Assembly: GCF_036898825.1 (NCBI RefSeq)
Contig: NZ_JARUND010000001.1
Span: forward strand, 2,914,001 to 2,978,000
DNA from: Streptomyces sp. B21-083
Lineage (GTDB): Bacteria; Actinomycetota; Actinomycetes; Streptomycetales; Streptomycetaceae
DNA: 64,000 nucleotides
Direction: 5' to 3'
A program made the position numbers and the translations under genes. Of the stretch, positions 53,705 to 62,009 are shown in pieces. The notes below the pieces were generated by a model. The model did not search any database. It was not told where the DNA came from and worked only from the letters and a program-made list of their open reading frames with translations. Numbering within the stretch: the first letter of the stretch is position 1; the number at the start of each line of letters is the position of its first letter.

Positions 53705-54836
53705 GGGTTCTCCTCACTTCGCCCGTGTCGAACACGGGAATTCCTGCTCGGACCAGGCCCAGCAGAGGCTGTGGATCCGTCACCACGTGGGCGAGGTGGA
53801 GCCTGGTCGGCGGAAGGTCGGGGCCGAAGAGGTCGACCGAGATCCGGTCGGCCCAGACGGAGAGGGATCGGTCGGTCAGTTCCCGCAGCGGAGCGCGGGG
53901 CGGGACGGCGCGCGGTGTGCCGGCCGGGCCGTCGGGGTCCCGCAGGTCGAAGTCGAGACAGACACACCGCATCAGGGCGGGCCATCTCTCGAACCGGCGG
54001 AGGAACTCCCGTTCAGCGGATTCGGCCGTCAGGTTCAGACGCCACAACGTCCGTGCCTGTTCGAGTTCCATCAGGGCGCGCTCACCGGCCTGTTGGAGGT
54101 CCGGCCCGCTGCCGAGGCCGGTCGCGGGCATCGACCGGTCCTCGCTGCGGGCGACGGCGAGGACCGTGGGCGTCGCGGTGATCCCTCGCAGCAGGATCAG
54201 TTCGGGCTCGGGTTCCGGCGTGACGCGGGAGAGAGTCCTCGCGCCGTCCGTGGGCGGCGCCTGCGAGGCGGGTGGCCGGTACGGCGGTGCCGCCAGCCCG
54301 CGGTACAGGTGCACCCCGTAATCGACGGATTCCGTCAACTCCAGAAGGGCACCGCTGAGTGCCGCCTCGGCATCGGGCGCCGCGGCCCAGCCGATGGTGC
54401 TGGCCAGCCGGGCATCGGTGGAGCGCAGCGTGCCCGTGCGCAGTTCCTCCCCCGCTATCCAGGGTGAGGACCAGAACATCGGCACCTCGCGGTCGCGGCC
54501 GCCGGCCGGCGGGTGATAGCGGCGCAGCAGGCAGTCAGGGGGCGCCGCGCGCAGCCCGGACGGCCCGCTGACGAGCCCTCCACGGTCGCCGACCGTGGGA
54601 GTGGGCGGACGGACGACCGGGGCCAACGGGGAGCAGGCCGCCAGGCGTTCGACGGCCTCGGAGAAGGCCTTTCGGCGGGCCAGGGGCTCCTGCCCGTCCG
54701 TTCCGTGGCCCTCTGCGGTCGCGCCGGACACCGTCCTGATCCGGCACCGCACTGTCACGGTGGCCGGGGCGGGCCATGCCTGGTAATCGACCTCACTCAG
54801 TTCGCACCGGCCGGCCGATGTGCTTCGTACGGTCAC
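53622..54836 (-). CDS. botC: Stand-alone YcaO enzyme BotC (thiazoline formation)
   Basis: GTG54836 gives 404 residues. YcaO traits are EGHGTDGQEPLARRKAFSEA then VERLA (residues about 42-68), and STIGWAAAPDAEAALSGALL then ELTESVDY; the second motif lacks the ERD of typical members. BotC cyclodehydrates Cys8 of the core to a thiazoline using ATP. It lies immediately after the precursor gene, as btmE/bmbD do. About 154 bp with stem-loops separate it from botA, which may lower its expression relative to the precursor. Confidence 0.9.
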   Translation of the reverse strand: MTVRSTSAGRCELSEVDYQAWPAPATVTVRCRIRTVSGATAEGHGTDGQEPLARRKAFSEAVERLAACSPLAPVVRPPTPTVGDRGGLVSGPSGLRAAPPDCLLRRYHPPAGGRDREVPMFWSSPWIAGEELRTGTLRSTDARLASTIGWAAAPDAEAALSGALLELTESVDYGVHLYRGLAAPPYRPPASQAPPTDGARTLSRVTPEPEPELILLRGITATPTVLAVARSEDRSMPATGLGSGPDLQQAGERALMELEQARTLWRLNLTAESAEREFLRRFERWPALMRCVCLDFDLRDPDGPAGTPRAVPPRAPLRELTDRSLSVWADRISVDLFGPDLPPTRLHLAHVVTDPQPLLGLVRAGIPVFDTGEVRRTLAPDRTPRPADSSDLRPDPLGRHTTRA

Positions 54837-54938
54837 CTCTTCGCCCCTCAGTCGCGCTCATCGCCGTGGTCCGCCCACCGGTGTCGAAGTCCGGTGCGGG
54901 GCATGGCCGGCCCGGACGCTGGTGCGCGCCCGGGCCGT

Positions 54939-54961
54939 CGGTCACGGCAGAGCCGTCACCG
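54939..54961 (-). terminator. Stem-loop between botA and botC
   Basis: CGGTCACGGC and GCCGTCACCG pair as a 10-bp stem with one mismatch and a 3-nt loop; a second 6-bp stem (CCGAGT/ACTCGG, 54959-54981) overlaps it. Both lie 10-50 bp after the botA stop. They may act as a partial terminator that keeps precursor mRNA in excess; no T run follows, so efficiency is uncertain. Confidence 0.4.
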
Positions 54962-54990
54962 AGTCCCATGCCGGTACTCGGCGCGGAACA

Positions 54991-55128
54991 TCAGACGCTG
55001 GTGTCGTCCTCGGACCAGACGCCCCAGGACTCCAGCTCCGCGAGTTCGAGGGCGCTGAGTTCCGCGTTGTTCGGGTCGTCGTTGAGGAAGTCAGCCGTCA
55101 TGCAGTCGAAAACGACCACGGGTCCCAT
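54991..55128 (-). CDS. botA: Bottromycin precursor peptide BotA (core GPVVVFDC, C-terminal follower)
   Basis: A 45-residue peptide from ATG55128 (AAAGGA upstream). After Met1 comes GPVVVFDC, the exact bottromycin A2 core, and then a follower MTADFLNDDPNNAELSALE continuing LAELESWGVWSEDDTSV. Bottromycins are unusual in having the core at the N-terminus and a follower instead of a leader. As I remember the S. scabies and S. bottropensis precursors, the follower is the same up to SALE but ends EMEELESWGAWDGEATS, so this one diverges over its last 16 residues. The gene stands between a B12 radical SAM gene and botC. Confidence 0.96.
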   Translation of the reverse strand: MGPVVVFDCMTADFLNDDPNNAELSALELAELESWGVWSEDDTSV

Positions 55129-55251
55129 GAGGGTGTTCCTTTCGTCGGTTCGTGCTGTACGGGCGAACAGGTGTGATCGTGCTCCGCGGGTAGCCCGCGC
55201 TGTGGGCTTCCCTCGGGTCCGCGGGCCCGGGTGCGCGGTGCCGTTGCCTCC
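55129..55251 (-). promoter_or_regulatory. botRMT1-botA intergenic region, probable internal promoter for the precursor
   Basis: This 123-bp gap is the longest but one within the minus-strand cluster. A transcription start inside the cluster ahead of the precursor has been described for the S. scabies homologue, so a promoter is expected here. I see no clear -35/-10 pair; a GTACAG about 24 bp upstream of the botA ATG is the only candidate -10-like element. Confidence 0.4.
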
Positions 55252-57186
55252 CTACGGTCGGGCGGTGAGCGTGAGCGGGACGGGGGTTCGGGCCCGCCGG
55301 GGAGTGCCCTTGGCCGGTGGGGTGCGGTAGGCGGACGGCACAGCCCTGATGGCCAGGGCGATGACCTTGGTGCCTTCCGCGTACACCCATCGGCGCCGCT
55401 GCCAGTCGCGCAGCGTTTCCTGGGCCTGGTCCCAGCGGTCCCCCGACCACCCGAGCTCTTGAAGATCTCGATGGCGGGTTCCGCCGATGACGGCGCGGTA
55501 GAGCCGGGCGTCGTCGCCCGAGAGCCGGATGTCACCGCCGGGCAGTCCGGGGCGCCGGTCGGACAGGGTGACGGAGTCGAAGCCCAGCCGGTAGGTGAAC
55601 GAGGACTCCCCGTGGTGCGCCCGCCAGAGCCTGACCCGGGCAGCGAGCCGCCGCCGGATCGGAGCGTTCGCGGCTCCGTCGGTGAACTCCCCCTCGAAGT
55701 GGTAGGCGATGTCCCACAACTCCCCGGGGGTGAGGTCCGGGTAGACATGCTGGTAGCCGGGCAGGGGGCGGGACAGCGCCAAGCCGTAGCGTTCGGGGTT
55801 TTCCACGTAGGGGCTGAAGCGGTCGAAGCGGATCAGGGTGATGTGCGGCGGTGTGAGGTGCGTCAGCGAGGCCACGGCATCCAACTGCGCGGTGAGCGAC
55901 TCCGGCGTCTCGTCCGGGTAGCCGGTGAGGATGTTCCAGTCCGCCCGCACCCCGTACTCGGCGCAGCCCAGGAGGAACCTGATGTTCTGGTAGGCCGTGG
56001 CTCCCTTGCGCAGGAGACGCAGACCCTCCGTGCTGAGACTCTCGATTCCCGGCTGCACCGAACGGATACCCGCCCGCCGCATGGCCCGAATGTCCGCCCA
56101 CTCCATGTTCGCCTTCACCTCGAAGAACAAGGAATGATCGGTCCCCAGTTTCTCGATCTTCGGCAACGCCGTGTCCAGATACTTCAGATCAAGAATGTTG
56201 TCCACCGCGAAAAAGTCCAGCACACCATACCGGTTCATCAGGTGACTCAATTCATCCGCCACCGAATCCGGATGCTTACTCCGATAGTTCATCGTCGCAC
56301 CGTTCAACCCACAGAACGTGCAATGCGTCTTCGCACCCCACCAACACCCCCGCGAGAACTCCACCGGCAAAGTGATCTCCGGCTCCAGATCCCCCAACCC
56401 CGCATCCGCCAACTGCTCGAAGAACCCGTCATAGTTCGGCACCGGCACCGCCAACGGACCACCCCGACCAGGCACCGCAGGAGCCGACACATCCCCCGCA
56501 GCCGCCCCCGCCCCCGCCCGCGTCCGCAACCGCCCCACGTCCACCACCGGACCACCCGCCGACACCGACCCCAACAACGACAGGAACGCGTCCTCCCCCG
56601 GACCGTCCACCACCGCGTCCAACGCCGGATACCGCGCCAGCAACGTCCGCCCCATCGACCCCTCGCAGTTACTGCCCCCCATCACGATCACCCCGCCGTA
56701 ACCGTGCTCCCGCAACCGCTCCGCCACCGCCAACGTCGGCCCGTTCTGGCTGAACATCGAGGTGAAGCCGATGACGTCGGGGGCGTCCGCCAGCAGGGCG
56801 CGGGCCGTGTGCTCCACATGGGTCTCGGCCACGGACCGCAGGGAGTCGATCAGCGCGATGGAGTGCTCGTCGACCCGATGTTCACGCAACACGGCGTAAT
56901 AGGCGTCGCGTTGGGCCGACACAGCATGACGCCGGGCGAACACCCAATCGCCGGCCGCGAGGTGGTACAGCTTCTCCGACACGGTTTCGTAGGCGTCTGC
57001 CCACACCTCGCCGGAAAGCCCGAGAGCCGACCGGGCGAGACTGTAGAACTTCAGGTATGCGTAATACGGAAAGGCGCTCCACCCGTCAGCCTCGGCCACC
57101 GAACGAAGAATTCCTACTTGAATCGAGGGACGCACTGTGCTGTTCCACGGCATGGAAACCAGCGCGACCTTTCGATCAGCAGACAC
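55252..57186 (-). CDS. botRMT1: B12-dependent radical SAM C-methyltransferase BotRMT1 (predicted phenylalanine methylase)
   Basis: I choose GTG57186, six bases after AAGGGAG, giving 644 residues; GTG57207 lacks a site. The cobalamin region (VIVMGGSNCEGSMG) and the radical SAM site RGCWWGAKTHCTFCGLNG are those of the RiPP C-methyltransferase family. By position it equals BtmC, assigned to beta-methylation of Phe. Residues about 144-413 come from the near-identical DNA shared with botRMT3, while the first 143 and last 230 residues differ, for example in the C-terminal wing. It is the first gene of the minus-strand operon. Confidence 0.92.
   Translation of the reverse strand: MSADRKVALVSMPWNSTVRPSIQVGILRSVAEADGWSAFPYYAYLKFYSLARSALGLSGEVWADAYETVSEKLYHLAAGDWVFARRHAVSAQRDAYYAVLREHRVDEHSIALIDSLRSVAETHVEHTARALLADAPDVIGFTSMFSQNGPTLAVAERLREHGYGGVIVMGGSNCEGSMGRTLLARYPALDAVVDGPGEDAFLSLLGSVSAGGPVVDVGRLRTRAGAGAAAGDVSAPAVPGRGGPLAVPVPNYDGFFEQLADAGLGDLEPEITLPVEFSRGCWWGAKTHCTFCGLNGATMNYRSKHPDSVADELSHLMNRYGVLDFFAVDNILDLKYLDTALPKIEKLGTDHSLFFEVKANMEWADIRAMRRAGIRSVQPGIESLSTEGLRLLRKGATAYQNIRFLLGCAEYGVRADWNILTGYPDETPESLTAQLDAVASLTHLTPPHITLIRFDRFSPYVENPERYGLALSRPLPGYQHVYPDLTPGELWDIAYHFEGEFTDGAANAPIRRRLAARVRLWRAHHGESSFTYRLGFDSVTLSDRRPGLPGGDIRLSGDDARLYRAVIGGTRHRDLQELGWSGDRWDQAQETLRDWQRRRWVYAEGTKVIALAIRAVPSAYRTPPAKGTPRRARTPVPLTLTARP
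55947..56754 (-). repeat. 808-bp direct repeat, copy in botRMT1
   Basis: Partner of 45645-46452, same orientation, 10302 bp away, with two mismatches by eye (56571 and 56574). Both edges are sharp: beyond them the two genes drop to ordinary paralogue similarity. Homologous recombination between the copies would delete about 10.3 kb, from botRMT3 to botRMT1. Confidence 0.92.
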
Positions 57187-57577
57187 GGAATCTCCCTTCG
57201 CAGGCACCGGTTGCGGCTCTGCTAAGAAGCCTCAAATAACGAATGCGTAATGTCAACAACTGGCAAAGGAGTCGCGGGGTTTGGCTGGATATGATCGCAG
57301 CCGCTTGTCGACGTATGTGCGGGAAGCGTGAAGATGGCGCGGTTCGCCCGACTCCGGAACCCCCGCCATCCCCTCGTCTCCCCAGGTCAGACGCCACTGT
57401 AAGTGTGTTCGAGGACGCCCGTGACGAGCTCCCGGGGAGATATGGGGTTGCAAGCCCGAGGAATGCCTCATAGGGTCCACCGGCCGACGCACTACAAGCT
57501 CTCCCTTTACCCTTGCTTTAAGTGCGACTATTTTTCGCCGTCCGCACTCGGCCGGCCATGAGCATGGAGGAGAACTC
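57187..57577. promoter_or_regulatory. Divergent control region of the bottromycin cluster
   Basis: This 391-bp gap separates botRMT1 (minus) from botOMT (plus). For botOMT, TTTACC (57506-57511), a 17-bp spacer and TATTTT (57529-57534) form a plausible sigma70-like promoter about 44 bp before the ATG. For the minus operon, a consensus TTGACA lies at the complement of 57251-57256, 65 bp upstream of the botRMT1 start, without a clear -10. The region is AT-richer than its surroundings. Short open frames here have no ribosome site, so I see no gene. Confidence 0.55.
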
Positions 57578-58486
57578 ATGTCCGAGCCGTTGCGTAGAAG
57601 CCGGTCGGCCGGTGAGAACGACGATCCGTCCGTGTCCCCCTTACGGATCTCCCTGACCGGCGCCGCCGCGACCCTGCTCGCCCCGCTGTACGCACGGGCG
57701 CTGGACGCCCGGTCCCCGCGGCCCCTTCTCGGGGACCGGGCCGCCGCCGCGCTGGTGGCCCGGACGGAGTACGATTTCGGCCGCCTCGGCATCAACGAGA
57801 CCAACGCCGTGGGTGTCGCCCTGCGCACCCGGTGGTTCGACCGTCAGGTCCGGCGCTTCCTCGCGGACCACCCACGCGCCGCCGTCGTCCATCTGGGCTG
57901 CGGCCTCGACGACCGGTTCAGCCGACTCGCGCCCGGCCCGGACGTCCGGTGGTACGACCTCGACCAGCCCGAGGTCATCGACCTTCATCGCACCGTGTAT
58001 CCCGCCCACCCCGCCCGGCAGACCGTCGCCGCGTCGGTCACCGACCCGGACTGGACGGCGCGGATCCCGGCCGACACCCCTGTCTTCGTCGTGGCCGAGG
58101 GCCTGTCCATGTACCTGCGGGCCGAAGACGGCCCGCAGGTTCTGCGTCGGATCGTCGAACGGTTCCCGCAGGGCCAACTCGTGCTCGACACCTACTCCCG
58201 GTTCGCCGTCGGCTCCACCCGCCGCTTCGCCCTCTTCCGCCGCACCGGCGCCCAGCTCGCCTGGGGTGTCGACGACCCGCGTGAACTCGACCGGGAAACA
58301 GCCGGTCTGCGGCTCGTCGAGTCCATCAGCGCCTACGGCACCGCCAAGGGAGTGGATCTCCGTGGACTGCCTCCACGGTTGCGCGCTCGCATACTGCTCG
58401 ACACCCAGGTCATGGCACGGCTGCCGGTGCTGGGCAGCGTCGGTCACCTCTCACGCCACGCGTTCGGCGCGAACACCACCGTCTGA
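57578..58486 (+). CDS. botOMT: Bottromycin O-methyltransferase BotOMT
   Basis: ATG57578 follows GGAGGAGAACTC; 302 residues. It belongs to the leucine carboxyl methyltransferase-like (LCM/TcmP) SAM enzymes: RTRWFDRQVRRFL, VVHLGCGLDDRF (SAM motif I), VRWYDLDQPEVIDL and VFVVAEGLSMYL. BotOMT methylates the side-chain carboxylate of the core Asp to give the methyl ester of mature bottromycin. A TTA codon at 57641-57643 (codon 22) suggests bldA-dependent translation. It is transcribed away from the main operon, together with botT, matching btmB/btmA. Confidence 0.92.
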   Translation: MSEPLRRSRSAGENDDPSVSPLRISLTGAAATLLAPLYARALDARSPRPLLGDRAAAALVARTEYDFGRLGINETNAVGVALRTRWFDRQVRRFLADHPRAAVVHLGCGLDDRFSRLAPGPDVRWYDLDQPEVIDLHRTVYPAHPARQTVAASVTDPDWTARIPADTPVFVVAEGLSMYLRAEDGPQVLRRIVERFPQGQLVLDTYSRFAVGSTRRFALFRRTGAQLAWGVDDPRELDRETAGLRLVESISAYGTAKGVDLRGLPPRLRARILLDTQVMARLPVLGSVGHLSRHAFGANTTV

Positions 58487-58525
58487 CCGGCCACCCTCCG
58501 TTCGCCCCCCTTCGGTATCCCGCCC

Positions 58526-59842
58526 ATGCCCCTCGGCCGTACCCTCAGGCCGCCGATCTCTGGAAAAAACAGATCCATGCTGATCGCATACCTGCTGTCC
58601 CACGGGCTTTCCCTGCTGGGCAACACCGTGGCGGCCATCGCCCTGCCCTGGCTCGTGCTTCAGCGCACCGATGACGCCTCGGCCGTAGGCCTGGTGGCCG
58701 CCGCCTCCGCCGTTCCGGTACTGCTCTCCGCCGTCGTCGGTGGCGTGCTGATCGATCGATTCGGCCGCCGTCGCCTCTCCGTCTGCGCCGACTTCGCCTC
58801 GGCCGCCTGCGTCGCGGCCCTGCCTGTCGTGGACGGCCTGATCGGCCTGACCCTGGCGTGGTTCGTCGTCCTCGGCGTCGCCGGAGCCCTGATCGACGTT
58901 CCCGGCATGACCGCTCGCGAGGCGCTCGCCCCCGACATCGCCAAGGCCAGTGGCATGGACCTGGCCCGCCTGGCCGGGCTGCGCGAGAGTGTCAGCGGCG
59001 CGGTGGTGGTCGTCGCCCCGGCCGCCGCCGGCTTCCTGATCGTCCTGGTCGAGCCGAGCACCGTGCTGTGGGTCACGGCAGCCTGCTCCGCCCTCGCGGG
59101 CATCGGTGGTCTCGTCCTGCCCCGCCGGCTCGGGCGCCGCACCGCGCCGAGCGGCGAGACCCCTCGCGGCCCGTGGGCGGACGTCCGGCACGGGTTCTCC
59201 GTCCTGCGCGGTGACCGCACGGTCACGACCGTCACCCTGCTGTCGTCAGCCGGCATCGCCGTCCTCGCCCCGCTCCAGAACCTGGTCCTCCCGGTCTACC
59301 TGGTGGGTGAGGACTCTCCCGGTGGCTACGGCCTGGTCATCTCCTGCCTGGCCGTAGGCGGCATCGCGGGGTCCATCGCGTATGCGGCGCTCGGGGCGAA
59401 GCTGTCGCGGCGAACCGTCTTCGTGGTGTCCCAGCTGATCTCGTCGGTCGGCGTGGCCGGGATGTCACTGCTTCCGTCGGTACCGGTGCTCGTGGCCTGC
59501 GCCGTCCTCACCGGCATCGGAGCGGGCCCGCTGCCCGCGCTCTTCCTGGTCCTGGTCACCGAGCGTGTGCCCGAGGAGGTCCGGGGCCGCGTTCTCGGTA
59601 TGCAGAATGCCGTCTCCATGTCCGCGGTCCCGGCGAGCACCTTCCTGGCGGGCCTGCTGGTGGAAGGGATCGGGTTGCGCGAGACGGGCCTGATCATCGG
59701 AATCACGTGGGGCGCCGTCTCCCTGCTGCTCCTGGTCGCCCCGGCCATGCGCCAACTGGAGCCCCCGGCTCCCGCCCTCACCGAACCCCCCGGGACCCAG
59801 AACCCCGCCGCCCCTCCCCACCTGGTCCGCCGGCCCGACTGA
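58526..59842 (+). CDS. botT: Bottromycin MFS exporter BotT
   Basis: From ATG58526 the protein has 438 residues; ATG58577, just before the first helix (MLIAYLLSHGLSLLGNTVAA), is a plausible alternative. Twelve membrane helices of the MFS type are visible, with the A-like motif GGVLIDRFGRRRLS after helix 2 and RVPEEVRGRVLGM in the second half. BotT homologues export bottromycin and give self-protection. It starts 40 bp after botOMT and probably shares its transcript. The C-terminal 35 residues are Pro-rich and disordered. Confidence 0.9.
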   Translation: MPLGRTLRPPISGKNRSMLIAYLLSHGLSLLGNTVAAIALPWLVLQRTDDASAVGLVAAASAVPVLLSAVVGGVLIDRFGRRRLSVCADFASAACVAALPVVDGLIGLTLAWFVVLGVAGALIDVPGMTAREALAPDIAKASGMDLARLAGLRESVSGAVVVVAPAAAGFLIVLVEPSTVLWVTAACSALAGIGGLVLPRRLGRRTAPSGETPRGPWADVRHGFSVLRGDRTVTTVTLLSSAGIAVLAPLQNLVLPVYLVGEDSPGGYGLVISCLAVGGIAGSIAYAALGAKLSRRTVFVVSQLISSVGVAGMSLLPSVPVLVACAVLTGIGAGPLPALFLVLVTERVPEEVRGRVLGMQNAVSMSAVPASTFLAGLLVEGIGLRETGLIIGITWGAVSLLLLVAPAMRQLEPPAPALTEPPGTQNPAAPPHLVRRPD

Positions 59843-60021
59843 GCCCGAGGCCGGGCCGACCTACCCGCCCAGGCGCCCAGGTCGAACGTCATAGAATGCC
59901 GATCACGGAGCTGCCGCCACCACAGTGACCGCACTCGACGTTCGTGCTCACGATCCCGCGCTCCCTGCAAGCACCAGAACCGGAACCGGCAACACAGCAC
60001 GGAGCGGGGGACGAGAGAACG

Positions 60022-61821
60022 ATGATCGACGCGTACGAGGATCCCGGCACGCCCGACTCCCGTGGCCCCGCCCGTTATCTGGTGTGGCTGGTGCGGCAGC
60101 AGTGGCGGCGGTGTGCGATGGGGGCGCTGCTCGGCAGCGCCTGGACGACGCTGATGGCGCTGTCGCCGTATCTGCTGTCCCGGGCCGTGGACGACGGTCT
60201 CGAACCGGGCGACCAGGCCGTGCTGGCCGGCTGGGCGGGCGCGATCCTCGCCGCCGGGACGTTCAGCGCGTGGCTGAGCATCATGCGGCACCGCACGATG
60301 ACCCGGGTCCGGATGGACGCCAACTTCCGTACGGTGAAGGTGGTGATCGGGCAGGCCGTGCGGCTGGGGGCCGCGCTGCCCCGGCAGGTCGGGGCCGGGG
60401 AGGTCGTCACGATCGGCGTCGGCGATGTGTCGACGATCGCCCAGTCGCTGACCTTCGTCGGACCGGGCGTCGGCGCGATCGTCTCCTACAGCGTGGTCGC
60501 CGGACTGCTCCTGTCGGTGTCCCCGACGCTGGCCGCCGTGATCCTGCTCGGCGTGCCCGTGGTCGCCGTCCTCATCGGACCGTTGCTCGGCCGGCTGCAG
60601 GGAGTGGAGTCGTCGTACCGTGAGCGTCAGGGTGTCCTGACCGCCCGGATCGGGGACCTCTCGGGCGGACTGCGTGTCCTGAACGGGCTCGGCGGCAAAG
60701 GGCTGTTCGCGGACGCCTTCCGCCATGACTCGCGCCGCCTCCAGGAACAGGGGTACCGGGTCGGGGCGGTGAGCAGCTGGATCCAGGCCCTCGGGGTCGG
60801 GCTGCCGACGCTGTTCCTCGCGGTGGTGACCTGGCTCGCGGCCCGGCTGGCTGCCCAAGGGTCCATCACCGTGGGCGAGTTGGTGTCGGTGTACGGCTAT
60901 GTCGCCGTGCTGGTCGTGCCGGTGGCGTTCTTCATCGAGTGCGGATTCCAGATCAGCCGCGCTCTGGTGGCCGCCCGGCGGGTCGCACGGTTCCTGGCGC
61001 TCGACCCCGACGACGGCGGCGGTGCGGGTGACCGGGGGCTGGACGCGCCCGTGTCCCCCGCCGCGCTCCACGACCCCGACTCCGGTGTGCGAGTCGTACC
61101 GGGGCGGCTGACCGCGCTCGCCGGTGCCCGGTCCGCCGATGCCGCCGCCGTCGTCGACCGGCTCGGCCGGTTCGCGCCGTCGGCGGCGACCTGGGGTGAC
61201 GTACGGCTGGACGAGATCGCCCTCGCCCAGGTGCGCGCCCGCATCCTGGTAGCCGACAACGAGGCCGACCTGTTCGCCGGGACCCTGCGTGAACTGGTCT
61301 CCGGGCGCGGGGAGTTCGGCGAGGAGGCCATCGCGCGGGCGGTGCGAGCGGCCGTCGCCGACGACATCGTCCTCGGGCTGCCGGACGGGCTGGACTCGGC
61401 GATCGACGCCCAGGGCCGCAACCTGTCCGGCGGCCAGCGCCAGCGCGTACGGCTGGTGCGGGCGCTGCTCGCCGATCCCGAGGTGCTGCTCGCCGTCGAG
61501 CCGACGTCGGCACTGGACGCGCACACCGAGGCCGCCGTCGCGGACCGGCTGCGTGCCGAGCGCGGCGAGCGCGCGGACCGCTCGACCGTCGTGGCGTCCA
61601 CCTCGCCGCTGATGCTGGACCGGGCGGACACCGTGTACTACCTGGTCGACGGCAAGACAGCGGCCGTCGGCAGCCACCAGCGGCTGCTCGCGGAGGAACC
61701 GGGCTACCGGGCCCTGGTGGCACGCGACGCGGACGACCCGGACGAGCCGGACAAGGAAGAGCGCCCGGCGGAGCTGACGGGTGAAGAAGGCCTGGAGAAC
61801 GTCGAGGAGTCCGCACGGTGA
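60022..61821 (+). CDS. ABC exporter half-transporter with degenerate ATP site, first subunit
   Basis: ATG60022 (GAGAGAAC upstream) gives 599 residues. The membrane domain covers about 20-320 with six helices. In the ATPase domain the signature LSGGQRQRVRLVRA is intact, but Walker A is gone (ALAGARSADAAAV in place of GxxGxGKS/T) and Walker B reads VLLAVEPTSALD with Val in place of Asp. This subunit can contribute only its signature loop to a shared ATP site. Its partner (62006-63802) has the reverse defects. The stop overlaps the GTG of a 63-codon mini-ORF (GTGA). Confidence 0.88.
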   Translation: MIDAYEDPGTPDSRGPARYLVWLVRQQWRRCAMGALLGSAWTTLMALSPYLLSRAVDDGLEPGDQAVLAGWAGAILAAGTFSAWLSIMRHRTMTRVRMDANFRTVKVVIGQAVRLGAALPRQVGAGEVVTIGVGDVSTIAQSLTFVGPGVGAIVSYSVVAGLLLSVSPTLAAVILLGVPVVAVLIGPLLGRLQGVESSYRERQGVLTARIGDLSGGLRVLNGLGGKGLFADAFRHDSRRLQEQGYRVGAVSSWIQALGVGLPTLFLAVVTWLAARLAAQGSITVGELVSVYGYVAVLVVPVAFFIECGFQISRALVAARRVARFLALDPDDGGGAGDRGLDAPVSPAALHDPDSGVRVVPGRLTALAGARSADAAAVVDRLGRFAPSAATWGDVRLDEIALAQVRARILVADNEADLFAGTLRELVSGRGEFGEEAIARAVRAAVADDIVLGLPDGLDSAIDAQGRNLSGGQRQRVRLVRALLADPEVLLAVEPTSALDAHTEAAVADRLRAERGERADRSTVVASTSPLMLDRADTVYYLVDGKTAAVGSHQRLLAEEPGYRALVARDADDPDEPDKEERPAELTGEEGLENVEESAR

Positions 61822-62009
61822 CTGCGGCCCAACTCCCCGTCGCCACCGCGGCCGACGCACGCCGGGCCGACGCCCGTGCCACCACTCCCGCAACCGGGCT
61901 CGTCGCACCACAACCCCTCGCCCGGATCACCGACCACGCACGGGCCGACACCCGCACCTCGGCCGACAACGACGAAAACCCGGCGAACATCAAGGAGCCC
62001 GTACGGTGA
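61818..62009 (+). pseudogene. Relic mini-ORF duplicating the start of the next ABC gene
   Basis: A 63-residue frame overlaps the preceding stop (GTGA) and the following start (GTGA). Its N-terminus VTAAQLPVATAADARRA copies VSATQLPVATAADVRRA of the next protein, then skips to GLVAPQPLARITDHARAD, matching GLVAPWLLGRIIDEVRAG. Its end (ENPANIKEPVR) echoes the end of the upstream protein (ENVEESAR). It looks like a tandem duplication of the gene junction that shrank while staying in frame. A folded product is unlikely, but it preserves translational coupling between the two transporter genes. Confidence 0.6.

Noticed and set aside
44893..57186. A new RiPP class defined by YcaO plus three B12 radical SAM genes
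   Set aside because: The precursor core GPVVVFDC and the exact gene order identify it as bottromycin, a known class.
55231..57225. Plus-strand open frames antisense to botRMT1, with near-identical copies antisense to botRMT3
   Set aside because: Their similarity only reflects the shared DNA tract; the minus-strand frames encode complete radical SAM enzymes.
57243..57473. A 76-codon plus-strand frame in the botRMT1-botOMT gap
   Set aside because: No ribosome site, no similarity to known families by eye, and it lies in the expected promoter region.
59326..61911. Long minus-strand open frame opposite botT and the ABC gene (about 860 codons)
   Set aside because: It is antisense to two genes with clear domains, is rich in Arg/Gly/Pro/His without motifs, and reflects high GC content.
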